Origin: Mycoplasma miroungirhinis | Lineage (GTDB): Bacteria > Bacillota_I > Bacilli_A > Mycoplasmatales > Metamycoplasmataceae | Direction of reading: 5' to 3' | Length of the DNA stretch: 64,000 bases | NCBI RefSeq assembly: GCF_013008815.1 | Contig: NZ_CP053097.1 | Span: forward strand, 715,551-779,550 | The notes under the pieces: generated by a model | The model's input: the letters and a program-made list of their open reading frames with translations, nothing else | What the model was told of the DNA's origin: nothing | Databases searched by the model: none | Program-made: the position numbers and the translations under genes | Shown: positions 54,884 through 64,000 of the stretch, one piece after another | Layout of the letters: every line of letters begins with the position of its first letter | Position numbering within the stretch: position 1 is the stretch's first letter

Positions 54884-56256
54884 TATAATAATTCATTATC
54901 TCATTGTTTTGTGTCTTTTGCCATTATATGTATTGCATCTTCATCTCATGAAAGATAAACTTTTTGTTCTTCACTAAATTTATTTGTTGTTTCCACATAA
55001 AGAATTTTATTATTAACTTCAACATCAATGTAGTAATAACTTCCTTTATAAACAGTTTTTTTAACAATTCCTTCTAGTTTATAATTTTTATTTGCTTTAG
55101 ATGAAATTATAATATCTTCTGGTCTTATTAAAACATCTACATTTTCATTTGCTTGAAATTCGGTGTGAATAGTATCAAATATTTTATTCATGAATTTTAC
55201 TTTGTTTTTTTCAATAAAAATAGCATCAAAGAAATTACCGTCTCCAATAAAATTTGCTACTCATTTATTTTTTGGATAGTCATATAATTGATGTGGTGTT
55301 GTAAATTGTTCAACTTGTCCATCTCTTATTATTGCAATTCTATCACTTAGTTGTAATGCTTCATCACGATCATGAGTTACAAAAATGAATGTTAGATTTA
55401 ATTTTTTTTGTAAATTTCTTAATAGAATTTGCATTTTTTCACGTATTTTTGCATCTAGAGCACTTAATGGTTCATCTAGTAAAAGAATTTTGGGACTAAT
55501 TACTAAACTTCTTGCCAATGCAACTCTTTGTTTCATTCCTCCACTAAGGTTTGATATTTGTTTTTTTGCATTACCTTCAAGACCTACAAGTTTAATTATT
55601 TCTTCTACTTCTTTATTCATTTCTGCATTTGTAATTTTTCTTGTTAAGTGTTTTTTTTCATAATCTTCAGTTTTAAGATCGACGTAATTTTCTCAATATG
55701 AATATTGAAAATCACTATCATCAATTCATTTTTGAATTTTTGTGTGTTTTTTTGGTGATAGTTTTGCATTTTCTAATTCTTTTTCAAATTGAGACATAGT
55801 TTTATCAAGATTTTTCATCTTTGATTCAGCTATTTTTTTTCAATCTTTTTGTTTTTTTTGTAAAGTATTAAAATATGATGTATTTACATTTTCTCTAGGT
55901 TTTCTTTTTAGTCTTAAACCGTATTTAATATTGTTTTCAACATTTAGATGAGGAAAAAGTGCATAGTCTTGAAAAATAGTTGAAACATCTCTTTTATGCG
56001 GTGAAAGATCTTTTATATCTTTTCCATTGTATTTAACTTCTCCCCGTGTAGTTCATTCAAAACCACCGATTATTCTTAAAATGGTAGTTTTTCCACTACC
56101 ACTAGGACCTAATAATGTAATAAATTCACCTCTGTTAATGCTTAAATTAATATGGTCTAAAACAGTTTTATTTTCGAATTCCTTAACTACATCAACAAGT
56201 TCAATAATTGGATATATTTTTTTATTTTTTTCGTGAGTTTTGTTATTTATTTCCAT
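54883..56256 (-). CDS. potA: Polyamine ABC ATPase PotA with internal insertion
   Basis: A 457-residue ATPase. Walker [16 protein letters not shown] (residue about 50), Q-loop region [10 protein letters not shown], signature [15 protein letters not shown], Walker [13 protein letters not shown] and His loop [10 protein letters not shown], then a C-terminal OB-like regulatory domain ([13 protein letters not shown]). Between the Q-loop and the signature there is an insertion of about 90 residues (about 115-205), highly charged and coiled-coil-like, also known in other mycoplasma PotA. It opens the potABCD operon; the promoter holds a 20-bp palindrome. Confidence 0.94.
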
Positions 56257-56331
56257 TGTACTTCCTTATTAATATTTTTTATACAAAGTGAAATTAAGTT
56301 TTTAGCTTAATTTCTAAATAACGGAGGCAGA

Positions 56332-56360
56332 ATTATATACATACTGAGTATACTCAGTAT
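56332..56360 (-). promoter_or_regulatory. pot operon promoter with 20-bp palindromic operator
   Basis: ATACTGAGTATACTCAGTAT (56341-56360) is a perfect palindrome of 20 bp. On the minus strand it stands directly before a TATAAT -10 (56337-56332), so it covers the -35/spacer region. The leader of about 70 nt also has an AAATTAAG/CTTAATTT hairpin at 56291-56313. This is a strong candidate operator for control of polyamine uptake. Confidence 0.65.
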
Positions 56361-56477
56361 TTAATCATTTAAGAGTACAAAAAGTTAAACTAAAAACCTT
56401 GACAAAAAAAAGTCACATTGTGTTATTTACATTTAATTTAAGTTTTTGTCTCTTTAACATAATATAAAAATTTTAGC

Positions 56478-56498
56478 ACATTTTAATTTTTAAAATGT
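56478..56498 (-). terminator. Weak hairpin after second potD
   Basis: ACATTTTA and TAAAATGT form an 8-bp AT-rich stem just after the stop at 56504; the downstream T-run is broken, so termination may be leaky. Confidence 0.35.
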
Positions 56499-56503
56499 AT
56501 AAA

Positions 56504-58141
56504 TTATGAATGAGTTTTTTCAAAATATTTTTTTACAACAATTGATTTAATTTCATTATCTAAAGGAACATAAAATGAGTAATAAATATTGTCATTTGTA
56601 TTTATGTTATATATATTTTGAGCTTTTTTATCTATTTCTTTATTTTCATTTAAAAAATAGTAATTTTTAAAAAAGTTAAATTCATTTTTTATAGTCGGTG
56701 TGTAATTTAAACTATCAAAATTAGTTAACATATTACTAAAACTAAAATCTTTAAATTTATCAAAATTTTGAGTAAAAAAATCAGTATTTATTTCAGAAAT
56801 TGCTTTTGGTTTATCGTTATTAAACAGTTCATTTTTTGAAATATTTTTATTGTCTAAGGAATCTAAAATACTATTATAATAATCTGAAACTAGCTGTTCA
56901 TATGAATAATTAAAAGTATCAAAAATAACTTCTTTTAAATACTTTAACATATCATCTGAATCTTTTTCACTAACAGATTTAGAAATGATTCATGCGTCTA
57001 GTAAAATCATATTATTTTTAGGTCTAATATAATCTACATTTTCACCATCTTTTAGTATACTAAAATTATCATTTGAATAATAACTGTCTAAAACATCACC
57101 ATTATACATTAATGCAGCATCTAATTTTTCTTTACTTGGATCAATTAAGTCATTAACAAGTTCAAGTCCATTAGTTGCTAATCTATTGTATTTAGTTTCT
57201 AAAATTGAATGTTTAGTAGTAGACAATACAAATTCTTTAAAGTAATTAATGATGTCATCTATATTATTTAAATTGATATTTTCTAATCCATTTTTAGTTA
57301 AATAATTGTGTTTATTTTTTTCTTCTGAATCAAAATATTGTCCTAACATTAAATTATCATAATATACATTTGTTCATCCAAATTTACGATATCCTGCCTT
57401 ATAAAGGGCATCATATATACTTTTTCATGTTAGTGATTTAAAATCTGTTTCTGATTTTAGTGGTGTTACATGAGGCCTTGAATTTTTGTTTATATTATAG
57501 GCCACAACTTTATCCTGAATAAAGTAAGGAATTAAAAATTCATAAAAATTATCAATACCTTCTTTAGAATCTACTTCAAAACCTAATATATTGTCTATGT
57601 TATTTCTTTTTTCTTTGTCTAGATTTTCATTTTTATAATATAAATAAGGCTTAACTACATTATTAAATTTATCACGCTCTTTGTTGTTATTTGGATTAAT
57701 TTCAATTATTTTATCAATAATTCAATTTTCATATTTTTGAATATGTTTGTTTGTAACATCAGTAAAAAAGCTTTGAATTTGTTGTTTTTTAGTGTTTCGA
57801 TCATTTGATAAATCATCGATTAAAATGTTTCAATTTATTTTTTTAATTTGTCCTTTTAACACTAGGTTAGCAATTTGAAAATCACTTCCTACTCCACCTA
57901 CTGTTTTACCTTGTTCTATATCTTTTGTAAAAACATTTATATCGTTAAACAGTCGATAAGAATATTTTTTATTTATTTTTTCAATAAGTGGTTTTGCCAA
58001 ATATGATTCATAATTATAAATACTTACTAAATATGGTGTTTTTATTTTAAAAACAACAGCAGTAGCAATGCTTGCTGTTAATAAGGATAAAAATGAAAAA
58101 AATATTATTTTTTTTAAAGTCTTAAACTTCATCATTTTCAT
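56504..58141 (-). CDS. potD: Spermidine/putrescine-binding protein, copy 2
   Basis: A 545-residue paralog of the PotD at 51588-53213. An uncleaved N-terminal span (FFSFLSLLTASIATAVVF) is followed by SIYNYESYLAKPLIEKINKK, GVGGVGSDFQIANLVLK, FGWTNVYYDNLMLGQYFD, AALMYNGDVLDSYYS and the same Asn-rich C-terminal extension. The similarity runs over the whole length but the two are well diverged, so they may prefer different polyamines. The ATG lies one base after the era stop (TAGTATG), so it is transcribed with ybeY-era rather than from the pot promoter. Confidence 0.88.
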
Positions 58142-58142
58142 A

Positions 58143-59024
58143 CTAGTATCCTAATTTTTTAATTTGAGATTCATTATCAATTCAGTTTTTATTAACTTTA
58201 ACTTGAATTTCTAAAAATATTTTGTGTGCAAATTGATTTTCCATCTTTTTTCTAGATAACATAGATATTTTTTTTATCATTGTTCCACTTGCACCAATAA
58301 TAATACCTTTTTGAGATTCTTTTTTTGTAAAAATAGTTGCTTTAATGATGTAAGGTTTTTCGTCTTGCTCAATAAATTCATCAATTACAACTGCAATTGA
58401 ATGAGGAATTTCTTCTCTTAAATTTAAAAAAGCAGTTTCTCTTATTGTTTCTTTTGCAATAAAACGCATTGGTAAGTCTGTTAAATAATTAGGATCATAA
58501 TAAGCTTCAGTATCTTCTAATTTATCTGCATATTCTGTTTTAATAACATTTAAAATATCTTCATACGTTTTGTCAAAACCAAAACCTACGCCCATTACAG
58601 TATCAAATTTGTATTTTAATAACTCTTGTGCTTTTTTGTCAATTTCTTCTTTTGAAACTAGATCGATTTTACTAATAATTGCAAATTTATGAGGGATTTT
58701 TTCTAATTTATTAATAATAAATTTATCTCCTCTACCTATTTCTTCATTTGCAGGTTGTAAAAATAATGCTAAATCTACATTATCTAAACTACTATAGCTA
58801 GCTTGATTTAATTTTTCATTTAATAAATGTTGAGCTTTATGTATACCTGGTGTATCAATGAATATTAATTGATAATTATCATCAGTATAAATACCTCTAA
58901 TTTGATCTCTAGTAGTTTGTGGTACATTTGTAATAATTGATAAATCATAATCAATTAATTTATTTAATAATGTACTTTTTCCTGTGTTTGGTCTTCCTAT
59001 TATTGCTATTGTACAGACTTTCAT
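58143..59024 (-). CDS. era: GTPase Era
   Basis: A 293-residue ribosome-assembly GTPase. G1 IGRPNTGKSTLLNKL, G2 TTRDQIRG, G3 DTPGIHKAQ, G4 ISKID; the KH domain appears as KGIIIGASGTMIKKISMLSRKKMEN. One TGA Trp (58179-58181) must be read to reach the TAG at 58143. AGGAG precedes ATG and overlaps the ybeY stop, so ybeY and era are coupled. Confidence 0.95.
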
Positions 59025-59031
59025 TTTTCTC

Positions 59032-59481
59032 CTAACGAGTTATATTTAATTTTTGCATAATTGCATCCACATGTTTATTCATATTTTTTTCATCTTCTGG
59101 TGTTAAGTGATCAAAACCAAATAAATGTGCTATTCCATGACAAAATATATAACAAAATTCTCTTCTTACGCTGTGGTTATATTCTTTTGCATGTTCTTTT
59201 ATTTTTTCATATGAAATTATTATTTGTCCAAGTGGTCTATTATCTAAAAAATCTAGTGATATTTCATCATCAAAAGGAAATGAAAGAATATCTGTAGGAT
59301 AATTTTTATTTCTATATTCTCAATTATATTTTTGAATTTGTTCATTATTTACTATTAAAATATCAACATCAATATCTTTATGAGAGTTAAATTCACTCTT
59401 TGCAAGATCTAATATATTTTGGAAGTCTTTTTTGTATCTAAAAGGATAATTTGTATCATTTGTAAACAAAATTTTATTCAT
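59032..59481 (-). CDS. ybeY: rRNA maturation endonuclease YbeY
   Basis: A 149-residue metalloprotein for 16S rRNA 3'-end maturation and ribosome quality control. The zinc motif HGIAHLFGFDH (three His) is complete, and NYPTDILSFPFDDEISLDF and LGQIIIS precede it as usual. One TGA Trp. First gene of ybeY-era-potD2. Confidence 0.94.
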
Positions 59482-59511
59482 AAATTTTATTATATAAAAA
59501 TTATGAAATAA

Positions 59512-59883
59512 TTAGCCAAAAAATTTAATAATTTGATTAGTGGTAATTATTTTTAAATAAACATCAGAAAACTTAAAAAAAGAGACATTATTTATGAATT
59601 GAATTTTAAATAAAAAATTACCATTATCAGTTTGTGAAAAGTTCAATAATTTCGCTAATATTTCTTGCTTATCAATTTTTAAAGTAAGAATATCATTGAT
59701 TTTAAATCGTGTAGATAAATTAAAATGTGTCTCAAAAATAAGTTGTTTATTATCAATTATTTTTAATTTTTGATACTGATAATTTAGATTATGAAAAAGT
59801 AATACAAATAAAATTAGTGAAATTAAAATAACTAAAGCAATAATTACAATTATAATTTCGTATTTTAAAAATTTAAACTTCAT
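59512..59883 (-). CDS. Small membrane protein, partner of C39 ABC exporter
   Basis: A 123-residue protein with one N-terminal transmembrane span (about residues 8-32) and a beta-rich soluble part of about 90 residues (KLKIIDNKQLIFETHFNLST, then KINDILTLKIDKQEI and QTDNGNFLFKIQF). This resembles the barrel piece of a membrane-fusion (HlyD-like) protein in miniature, which bacteriocin exporters often use; the resemblance is by shape only. Its ATG overlaps the exporter stop by 11 nt, so it is made with the exporter. Confidence 0.6.
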   Translation of the reverse strand: MKFKFLKYEIIIVIIALVILISLILFVLLFHNLNYQYQKLKIIDNKQLIFETHFNLSTRFKINDILTLKIDKQEILAKLLNFSQTDNGNFLFKIQFINNVSFFKFSDVYLKIITTNQIIKFFG

Positions 59884-61903
59884 TTAAATTAATAATATTT
59901 TCATTAAAAATATATTTTTTTGAATGTGATACTTCAATGGTATAAACATTTTTTAAATGTTTTTGAAGAATCTCTTTTAATTTATCAAATACTTTTTCAT
60001 CAAGATGTTCAAAAACTTCGTCAAATAAAATTATTGAATAACTATTTGCAAATATATTAAAAATATTTACAATTGCTTGTTGTCCATTACTTAAATTACT
60101 TGCATTATTTTCTAGTTGAGTATCTAATTTAATGTTTGCATAATCTAAAATGTTTTGTAAATTATAAGATTTAAAATTAATGTAAAACTGATTTTCTAAA
60201 CTGATATTTTTTAGTGTAATTTGTTCAAAAACTGTTTTAGCAGCAAATAAAATATTTTTATTTAAGTATAAAACTTTTTCATATATTTCATTATTATTAA
60301 AATCTTTTATTTCTACATCATTAATTTTTATTGAACCTTGATAATCAAAATGTTTTGCTATTATTCTCAAAAAAGTTGTTTTACCTGAACCATTTTTTGA
60401 TTCCAAAACAGAATGTTTGTTGAGATTAAGATGATTTATTTTTAAAATTTTTACACTAGGTACATATCCAAATTCTAAATTTTGAATTTTTATACTATTA
60501 CATTGAATAAATTGTCTAAAAGGTTGAAAATTATTTTGAGTTTCGATATTTAAAATAAAGTTAATTTTGTTTAGATTTATTTTATAAGTTGTATATTCTG
60601 AAATAATTGATGAGATATTTAAAACGGGATTTAATAAGAAGTTATAAAATGTACTAAAAATAATTATTGTACCTAAATTGAGTTGGTCTTTATAAATAAT
60701 TTTAATACCTACAAACATAATTATAACTGGTGTAATTTGCATAATAAAGTTAATTATTTTATCTTTTGATAATTTATTTTGATAATAAGAATAAGATTTT
60801 AATAAATAATTTTTATTAGTTTCAATAAAAGAAGTGTAATTATATGAATTAGTATATATATTTTTATTTTGATATGAATTTAAAACAAAATTTAAGAAAT
60901 TATTTATATTTTGTTCTGATAATTTAATAAGATTTTCATATTTTGGTTTATTAAAAAAATTAAATAAAAGCGAAATTAGTAATACAATCAATAATGATAA
61001 AAAAGTGATAATCGTTAAATAAATATTAAAAGACCATAAGAAAATTATGGAAATTATAAAACCAAAACTTTGACTAAAAATAATTAACAAAAAATGAGAT
61101 TGATATTGAGCAATCATATTGACTAAGAAAAAGCGATTAAAAATATCTGATTTATCTAATTTATTTAAAGAAATTAAGTTTGCATTTATTAGTTTATCTG
61201 CAAGAAGTTTATTAATATTATTTACTAAATTAATTTGAATTTTATTTTCAATCATGGAGAGTGAAAAATTAATAGATATTCTGGAAATAATTACTCAGAA
61301 ACTTAAAATAAAAATAATGGTGATTCAATTATCATTTTTTAAATATGCAATATTTTCAATAATTTGTTTAGTAAGATAAGAACTAAATATATTTAAAATA
61401 AATACTATAACGGATAGTATTATAGAAAATAAAATTAGTTTTAAATTATTAAATACTGATAACATACTATTTTTAGAAAAATTATAAGAAATAGTTCTAT
61501 TTCCTTTTTCAATACTTAAAATAACATTTAAATATTTAGTTTGTAATTCTTCTTCAGTTATTCAATATTTACCTTTGGAAGGATCTAGAATTTCATATTT
61601 TTTATTTACTTTGTTTACAACAATTATGTAATGTAATAAATTATTATTGTTAATTAAAACAATTAATGGTTTGGTAATTTCTAATTTAATAAAACTTAAA
61701 AAATCTCCTTCTAATATTTTCATATTTAAATTATTTTTGTATGCTAATTGTTGCATTTCAATTAAATTTAATCCGTTTTGCGAATAATTGGCTTGTAATT
61801 TTAAATCATTAATATTTAATCATTTTTTAAAATAATATTTATAAAATGCTTGAATACAAACAATACCACAATCTTTTATATCTTCTTGTCTTTTTATTTT
61901 CAT
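59873..61903 (-). CDS. C39-peptidase-containing ABC exporter (bacteriocin/peptide type)
   Basis: A 676-residue exporter read through several TGA Trp codons. Residues 1-130 are a C39 cysteine peptidase: RQEDIKDCGIVCIQAF with Cys12, LLHYIIVV with His91 and ILDPSKG with Asp107, a full triad. Then come six membrane spans (about 150-410) and the ABC domain: Walker A SKNGSGKTT (about 505), signature NLSNGQQAIVNIF, Walker B IILFDEVFEHLDE and switch His in TIEVSHS. Such proteins cut double-glycine leaders and export the peptide. No GG-leader precursor is seen in the window. The mollicute family including Mbov_0121 is similar. Its small partner lies downstream. Confidence 0.88.
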
Positions 61904-61917
61904 CAATATTTAAAGTA

Positions 61918-61949
61918 AAAAAAAGCTAACACTAAAAAATAATGTTAAC
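61918..61949 (-). terminator. Terminator after M23 peptidase gene
   Basis: On the minus strand GTTAACA pairs with TGTTAGC (one G-T) around a 12-nt loop and is followed by T residues, between the M23 gene and the exporter. Confidence 0.75.
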
Positions 61950-61960
61950 TTTTTATATTA

Positions 61961-64000
61961 TTAGTTGTATTGTTTTTCTTGTAATTCAAATAATGCTTCT
62001 AGGTTAAATGCAAATGATTCTTGACCTCTTATTTTAAATAAAACGTTAGGATCAACTAAACCATTTCTTTTTTCATAGTTGCTAATTGGTAATGGTATTC
62101 AAGTAATAAATCCATCAGGTGTTTTTTCTTTTGTTGTTTTATTTGTTGATGTATCAATTTTACTTGTTTCAATTGCTTCTCCTGTAATTGGGTTTACTTG
62201 ATATGCTTGATTAGGATTTCCTTTACCTCTAAAAATACTTTGAACTCCGTCAACACGAATGTTGAATGGACTTTTTGTAGTATTATCTGCTTTTGTTGCA
62301 TCATATTGATTAACACGAGATTCTCTAGTTTTTTGCATTTCAAAGAAATTATTTTCATTATAATGTTTTGATTGATTATTATATACTGTAATATGTACGT
62401 GAGGCATTCATCCACCATTTGTATCAGGACTACCTAAAAACGCAATGGTATCTCCTTTTTTAACTGCTTTTGGATGTGCTGGATCAAGATTTTCAGCAAT
62501 AACAACGTTTCTTTTGTTAACTGTAACATCTTTTGGTGTATAACCTAATTCTTGACTAATTGTTCTTTGACCATCAAGGTGAATAAATCCAATGTACATT
62601 CAATCGTCGCCTACATTATCATCTTTAATTTGGAAGTATTTTTCATATTCTGCTGGTGTTAAATTTAAAGCTGATTTTTTAACACGCATCATTAATGAAG
62701 TTCCAACACCTTCAGCACTATTTTTTTCTGCTTCGCTATAATTTATATAAAATATTCCTATTACTTCTCCATCATATGGAGCTACAACAGGAGTAAATGC
62801 TGCTGTTAAATAATCTTCTCCTAAGTGTAAAGAATCTGGAACATCATTTTTATCAGTATAAATAGCTCTGGTTGTATCATATCCTCCAGATAATAAGTTT
62901 GTTGAGAAAATGTTGTAAACAGATTCATTTACTTTAGAAACATCTGCTGTTGTTAATGTATCAATTAAGAAGTTATATGCATTAACATTTCTTTGCACGA
63001 ATTCTTCATTAAATGGATTTGAATAATTTCCTACTCCAACTTTTTTATCAAAATCATAAGTTTTATCATTGATTTTAGCTTGTAATTTTAATACTCCATT
63101 TCTGAAATTTGTTGGTGTATATGAAACAACTCTATAAGTTGCATCTTTAATATTTGAATAAAGCATAAAATCATCAGCTTTTAATTTAGTAAAGTCTACA
63201 TTATAAATATTACTATCTTTAATTGAGTAAAAAATATTATTACTTAATTTTTGATTTAAAAATATTTGTTGTCATTCTTCATTTAATTCAATTTCTTTAT
63301 TAATAGTAAATCCAACATTTATTTTACTTTCTTCAGTTACTGTTTTTGTTTTTTTATCTTCTTCAAATAATCCATTAGCTACTCTAATTGATAAAGTAAT
63401 TTTATTTAATTCAGGATTATGTGTTAAATCAATGTTATTTACAAAAACATTAATTCCTTGTTTGTTTTGATATTTTGTTTTTAAGGTTTCTAAATCAAAA
63501 CCACTTAATTTAATCACATCATTTAATTGATTTGTTGATAATTCATTAACGTTTCATTTCCTTAATAATTCAACAAATTTATCTTTTTTAGCTTGATCAA
63601 AAACTACTGAAACTTTTTCAGGGGTAATTAATGTTTGTAATTCCTTATTTAATTCATCAACTTTCTCATATTTTTTAATATCTGAATCACTTAATTTAAT
63701 ACCTTTTAGTTTAAAATCAACTTTGTATTATGTAAATAATTTTTTATCATTATTTTCAGTTTTTGCTGGAACTATAATTTTCACAGGTAAAATAGCATTA
63801 TGAATGTTTGCATCATCAACTCTAATGTTATGATAATCAAAAGTTACTTTTACATCATTTACAATTTTTGAATCTATTTTTAATTCATTAGTTAATATAT
63901 TTTTTAATGCACTTTCATCTAAATTTAAATATTTTGGAATGTAATTGTTTTTTGTTAAATTTTTAAATTCAATTTTAGATGCTTCCGCACCTTCTGTTTT
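61961..64000 (-). pseudogene. M23-family metallopeptidase gene with in-frame stop, 5' end outside window
   Basis: The C-terminal part has an M23/LytM-like domain: SLHLGEDYLTAAFTPVVAPY with the HxxxD metal motif, IHLDG, and GDTIAFLGSPDTNGGWMPHV ending in the HxH motif. The long N-terminal region is made of repeated Lys/Asn/Asp-rich segments typical of mycoplasma surface proteins. The same frame is open from 64000 down to 63731, is broken by TAA at 63730-63728 (ACA-TAA-TAC), and continues uninterrupted to TAA 61961. Both sides read as one protein in the same frame, so a point nonsense change, or a sequencing error, split it. The start lies beyond the window. Without its N-terminal signal, the downstream half would not be exported. 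Confidence 0.75.

Noticed and set aside
56398..56430. TTGACA with following A-run as a plus-strand promoter
   Set aside because: No plus-strand gene follows it; probably chance in AT-rich DNA.

Overview
The window comes from a wall-less mollicute of the Mycoplasma kind. The DNA is very AT-rich. Dozens of housekeeping proteins (LeuRS, NrdF, PotABCD, DnaB and others) are intact only if TGA is read as tryptophan. Prolipoproteins with a C-terminal lipobox Cys are frequent, 5S rRNA genes lie apart from any 16S/23S, and operons are tightly overlapped. It looks like the Hominis-group Mycoplasma lineage, but I cannot name a species. LeuRS keeps its CP1 editing domain. No tRNA, insertion sequence, prophage, CRISPR or restriction system was recognised.

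Left part (1-10.5 kb): the left edge holds the start of a leucine-rich-repeat (BspA-type) surface lipoprotein whose leader carries a TPP-riboswitch-like element and a terminator hairpin. Next is nrdF-nrdI-nrdE, in which NrdF has the Val/Pro/Lys substitutions of the metal-free class Ie reductases. Divergent from it are an alpha/beta hydrolase and a small HNH-like protein. A second TPP riboswitch then leads a thiamine/TPP ABC importer (Cypl/p37 lipoprotein, ATPase, fused double permease).

Centre-left (10.5-29.7 kb): leucyl aminopeptidase 1 and leuS; a divergent S66 (LD-carboxypeptidase/MccF-like) peptidase; lepA with two membrane proteins; plsY; and a lipoprotein behind a 19-nt homopolymer tract. 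The overlapped operon fmt-ung-pepA3-pepA2-(49-aa ORF)-ECF S component follows, then a MATE-type transporter and asnA.

Centre (29.7-41.1 kb): a divergent, probably zinc-related locus has a ZIP transporter and two lipoproteins on the minus strand, and a large lipoprotein plus a His-rich lipoprotein on the plus strand. Then come a Nudix hydrolase, three identical tandem 5S rRNA units each with its own promoter and terminator, whiA, a Bax-inhibitor-like membrane protein and ackA.

Right part (41.2-64 kb): rpsF-ssb-rpsR with a structured leader, ysxC, gdpP-rplI-dnaB, and two YitT-like membrane proteins. These are followed by rpiB, a Sua5/TsaC-like protein divergent from mutM-smr, the polyamine importer potABCD behind a perfect 20-bp palindrome, and a second potD coupled to ybeY-era. 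Last come a C39-peptidase ABC exporter with a small membrane partner, and an M23 peptidase gene broken by one in-frame stop at the right edge. The themes are nutrient import (TPP, polyamines, metals, an ECF vitamin system), peptide breakdown, nucleotide supply and core replication/translation, with regulation by riboswitches, palindromic operators and probably leaderless mRNAs.
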